DNA from: Mycetohabitans rhizoxinica HKI 454
Lineage (GTDB): Bacteria > Pseudomonadota > Gammaproteobacteria > Burkholderiales > Burkholderiaceae
NCBI RefSeq assembly: GCF_000198775.1
Contig: NC_014723.1
Location: 112,191-144,398, forward strand
Length of the DNA: 32,208 nt
Direction of reading: 5' to 3'
Positions within the stretch are counted from its first letter, which is position 1. Each line of letters begins with the position of its first letter. The translations under genes were made by a program, and so were the position numbers. The notes under the pieces are model-generated. The model was not told where the DNA came from, searched no databases, and saw nothing but the letters and a program-made list of their open reading frames with translations. Below are positions 31,914 through 32,208 of the stretch, one piece after another.

Positions 31914-32208
31914 GTCGGCCCTGAAAAATCCGCAGACGCTGGTGCAGTAAGGCTCTGAGGTCAGAATGGTGTTGTGGGATTTGCAAGAGGCAGGCATATT
32001 GATGCGAGATTCCTGCAAATTTCGACGAGGTTCGGATGGGTCCAAAGACGCTGGTGTCTGAGGGGGATTTATTCCGCCAGCCGCTGCGCGAGCAGATCAA
32101 CTTGAAGCATCCGTTGGTTCGCTTGGCCGATCTAATTGACTGGGACCGATTGAGCACGGCGATGAGCGCGAGTTTCGTGTCGCAGCGCGGCTGAGCGGCA
32201 ACGTCGCC
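31914..32208 (+). mobile_element. IS5-family element, left part, running off the window
   Basis: The left end (gtcggccctgaaaaatccgc) and the following ~280 bases closely match 11891-12184 of the complete element. The copy sits inside an IS3 remnant. Its right end lies beyond the window. Confidence 0.85.
32036..32208 (+). pseudogene. IS5-family transposase with early stop
   Basis: The reading frame from ATG 32036 matches the first 52 residues of the intact transposase ('LREQINLKHPLVRLADLIDW') but meets TGA at 32192-32194, where the intact gene has an Arg codon (cga). The copy therefore cannot make its own full transposase. It could still be moved in trans by the intact copy if both ends survive. 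Confidence 0.8.

Noticed and set aside
1..32208. CRISPR arrays, tRNA or rRNA genes, replication origin iterons
   Set aside because: I looked for regular spaced repeats, cloverleaf-type segments and tandem iterons and saw none that I could support; short or diverged cases may be missed by eye.

Overview
The window looks like accessory DNA from a betaproteobacterium, most likely Burkholderiales. This is an inference from the plasmid/ICE-type genes (DUF932, a ParB-like remnant, KfrA-like protein), the H-NS type, the toxin-antitoxin families and the load of IS5, IS481 and IS3 debris. A small-genome or host-associated lineage such as Mycetohabitans would fit the many decaying genes, but the sequence alone does not prove it.

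Region 1 (1-7000) is a plasmid or integrative-element maintenance patchwork. It holds a DUF932 protein, a broken parB-like gene, a scrap of tyrosine recombinase, an AbiEii-type toxin frameshifted at a run of seven A with its XRE antitoxin, a small membrane protein overlapping an HTH gene, and a truncated integrase copy. It also holds a higBA pair whose toxin is broken by an 11-bp tandem duplication, and an integrase-like protein that has lost most catalytic residues.

Region 2 (7000-10450) holds an antitoxin whose toxin is truncated and carries a stop, an IS5 remnant, an AT-rich gap, an intact 2-hydroxycarboxylate (citrate/malate-type) transporter and a DUF3800 gene. The transporter segment lies between two copies of a 27/28-bp repeat. 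The DUF3800 ribosome-binding site lies inside a hairpin.

Region 3 (10600-14850) is a decayed IS481 element, a complete IS5-family element of 1483 bp with 7-bp flanking direct repeats, an H-NS-like gene and two unassigned genes. Region 4 (14990-18980) holds an HTH / MNT nucleotidyltransferase / HEPN operon with matching operator-like repeats, then a KfrA-like coiled-coil gene divergent from an intact tyrosine recombinase across a perfect 15-bp inverted repeat, then a higBA relic.

Region 5 (19120-31828) is the main interest. It is a three-gene, 12.5-kb, GC-rich minus-strand operon encoding a ~1320-residue protein with fibronectin-III-like C-terminal modules, a 509-residue phospholipase-D superfamily protein with one perfect and one degenerate HKD motif, and a 2337-residue beta-rich protein ending in three concanavalin/LamG-like repeats. 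Gaps between the genes are 18 and 14 nt and none has a signal peptide. I do not recognise this combination as a described system. It is bounded by recombinase/higBA debris on one side and IS3/IS5 debris on the other, and its best promoter candidate lies at the edge of the IS3 remnant.
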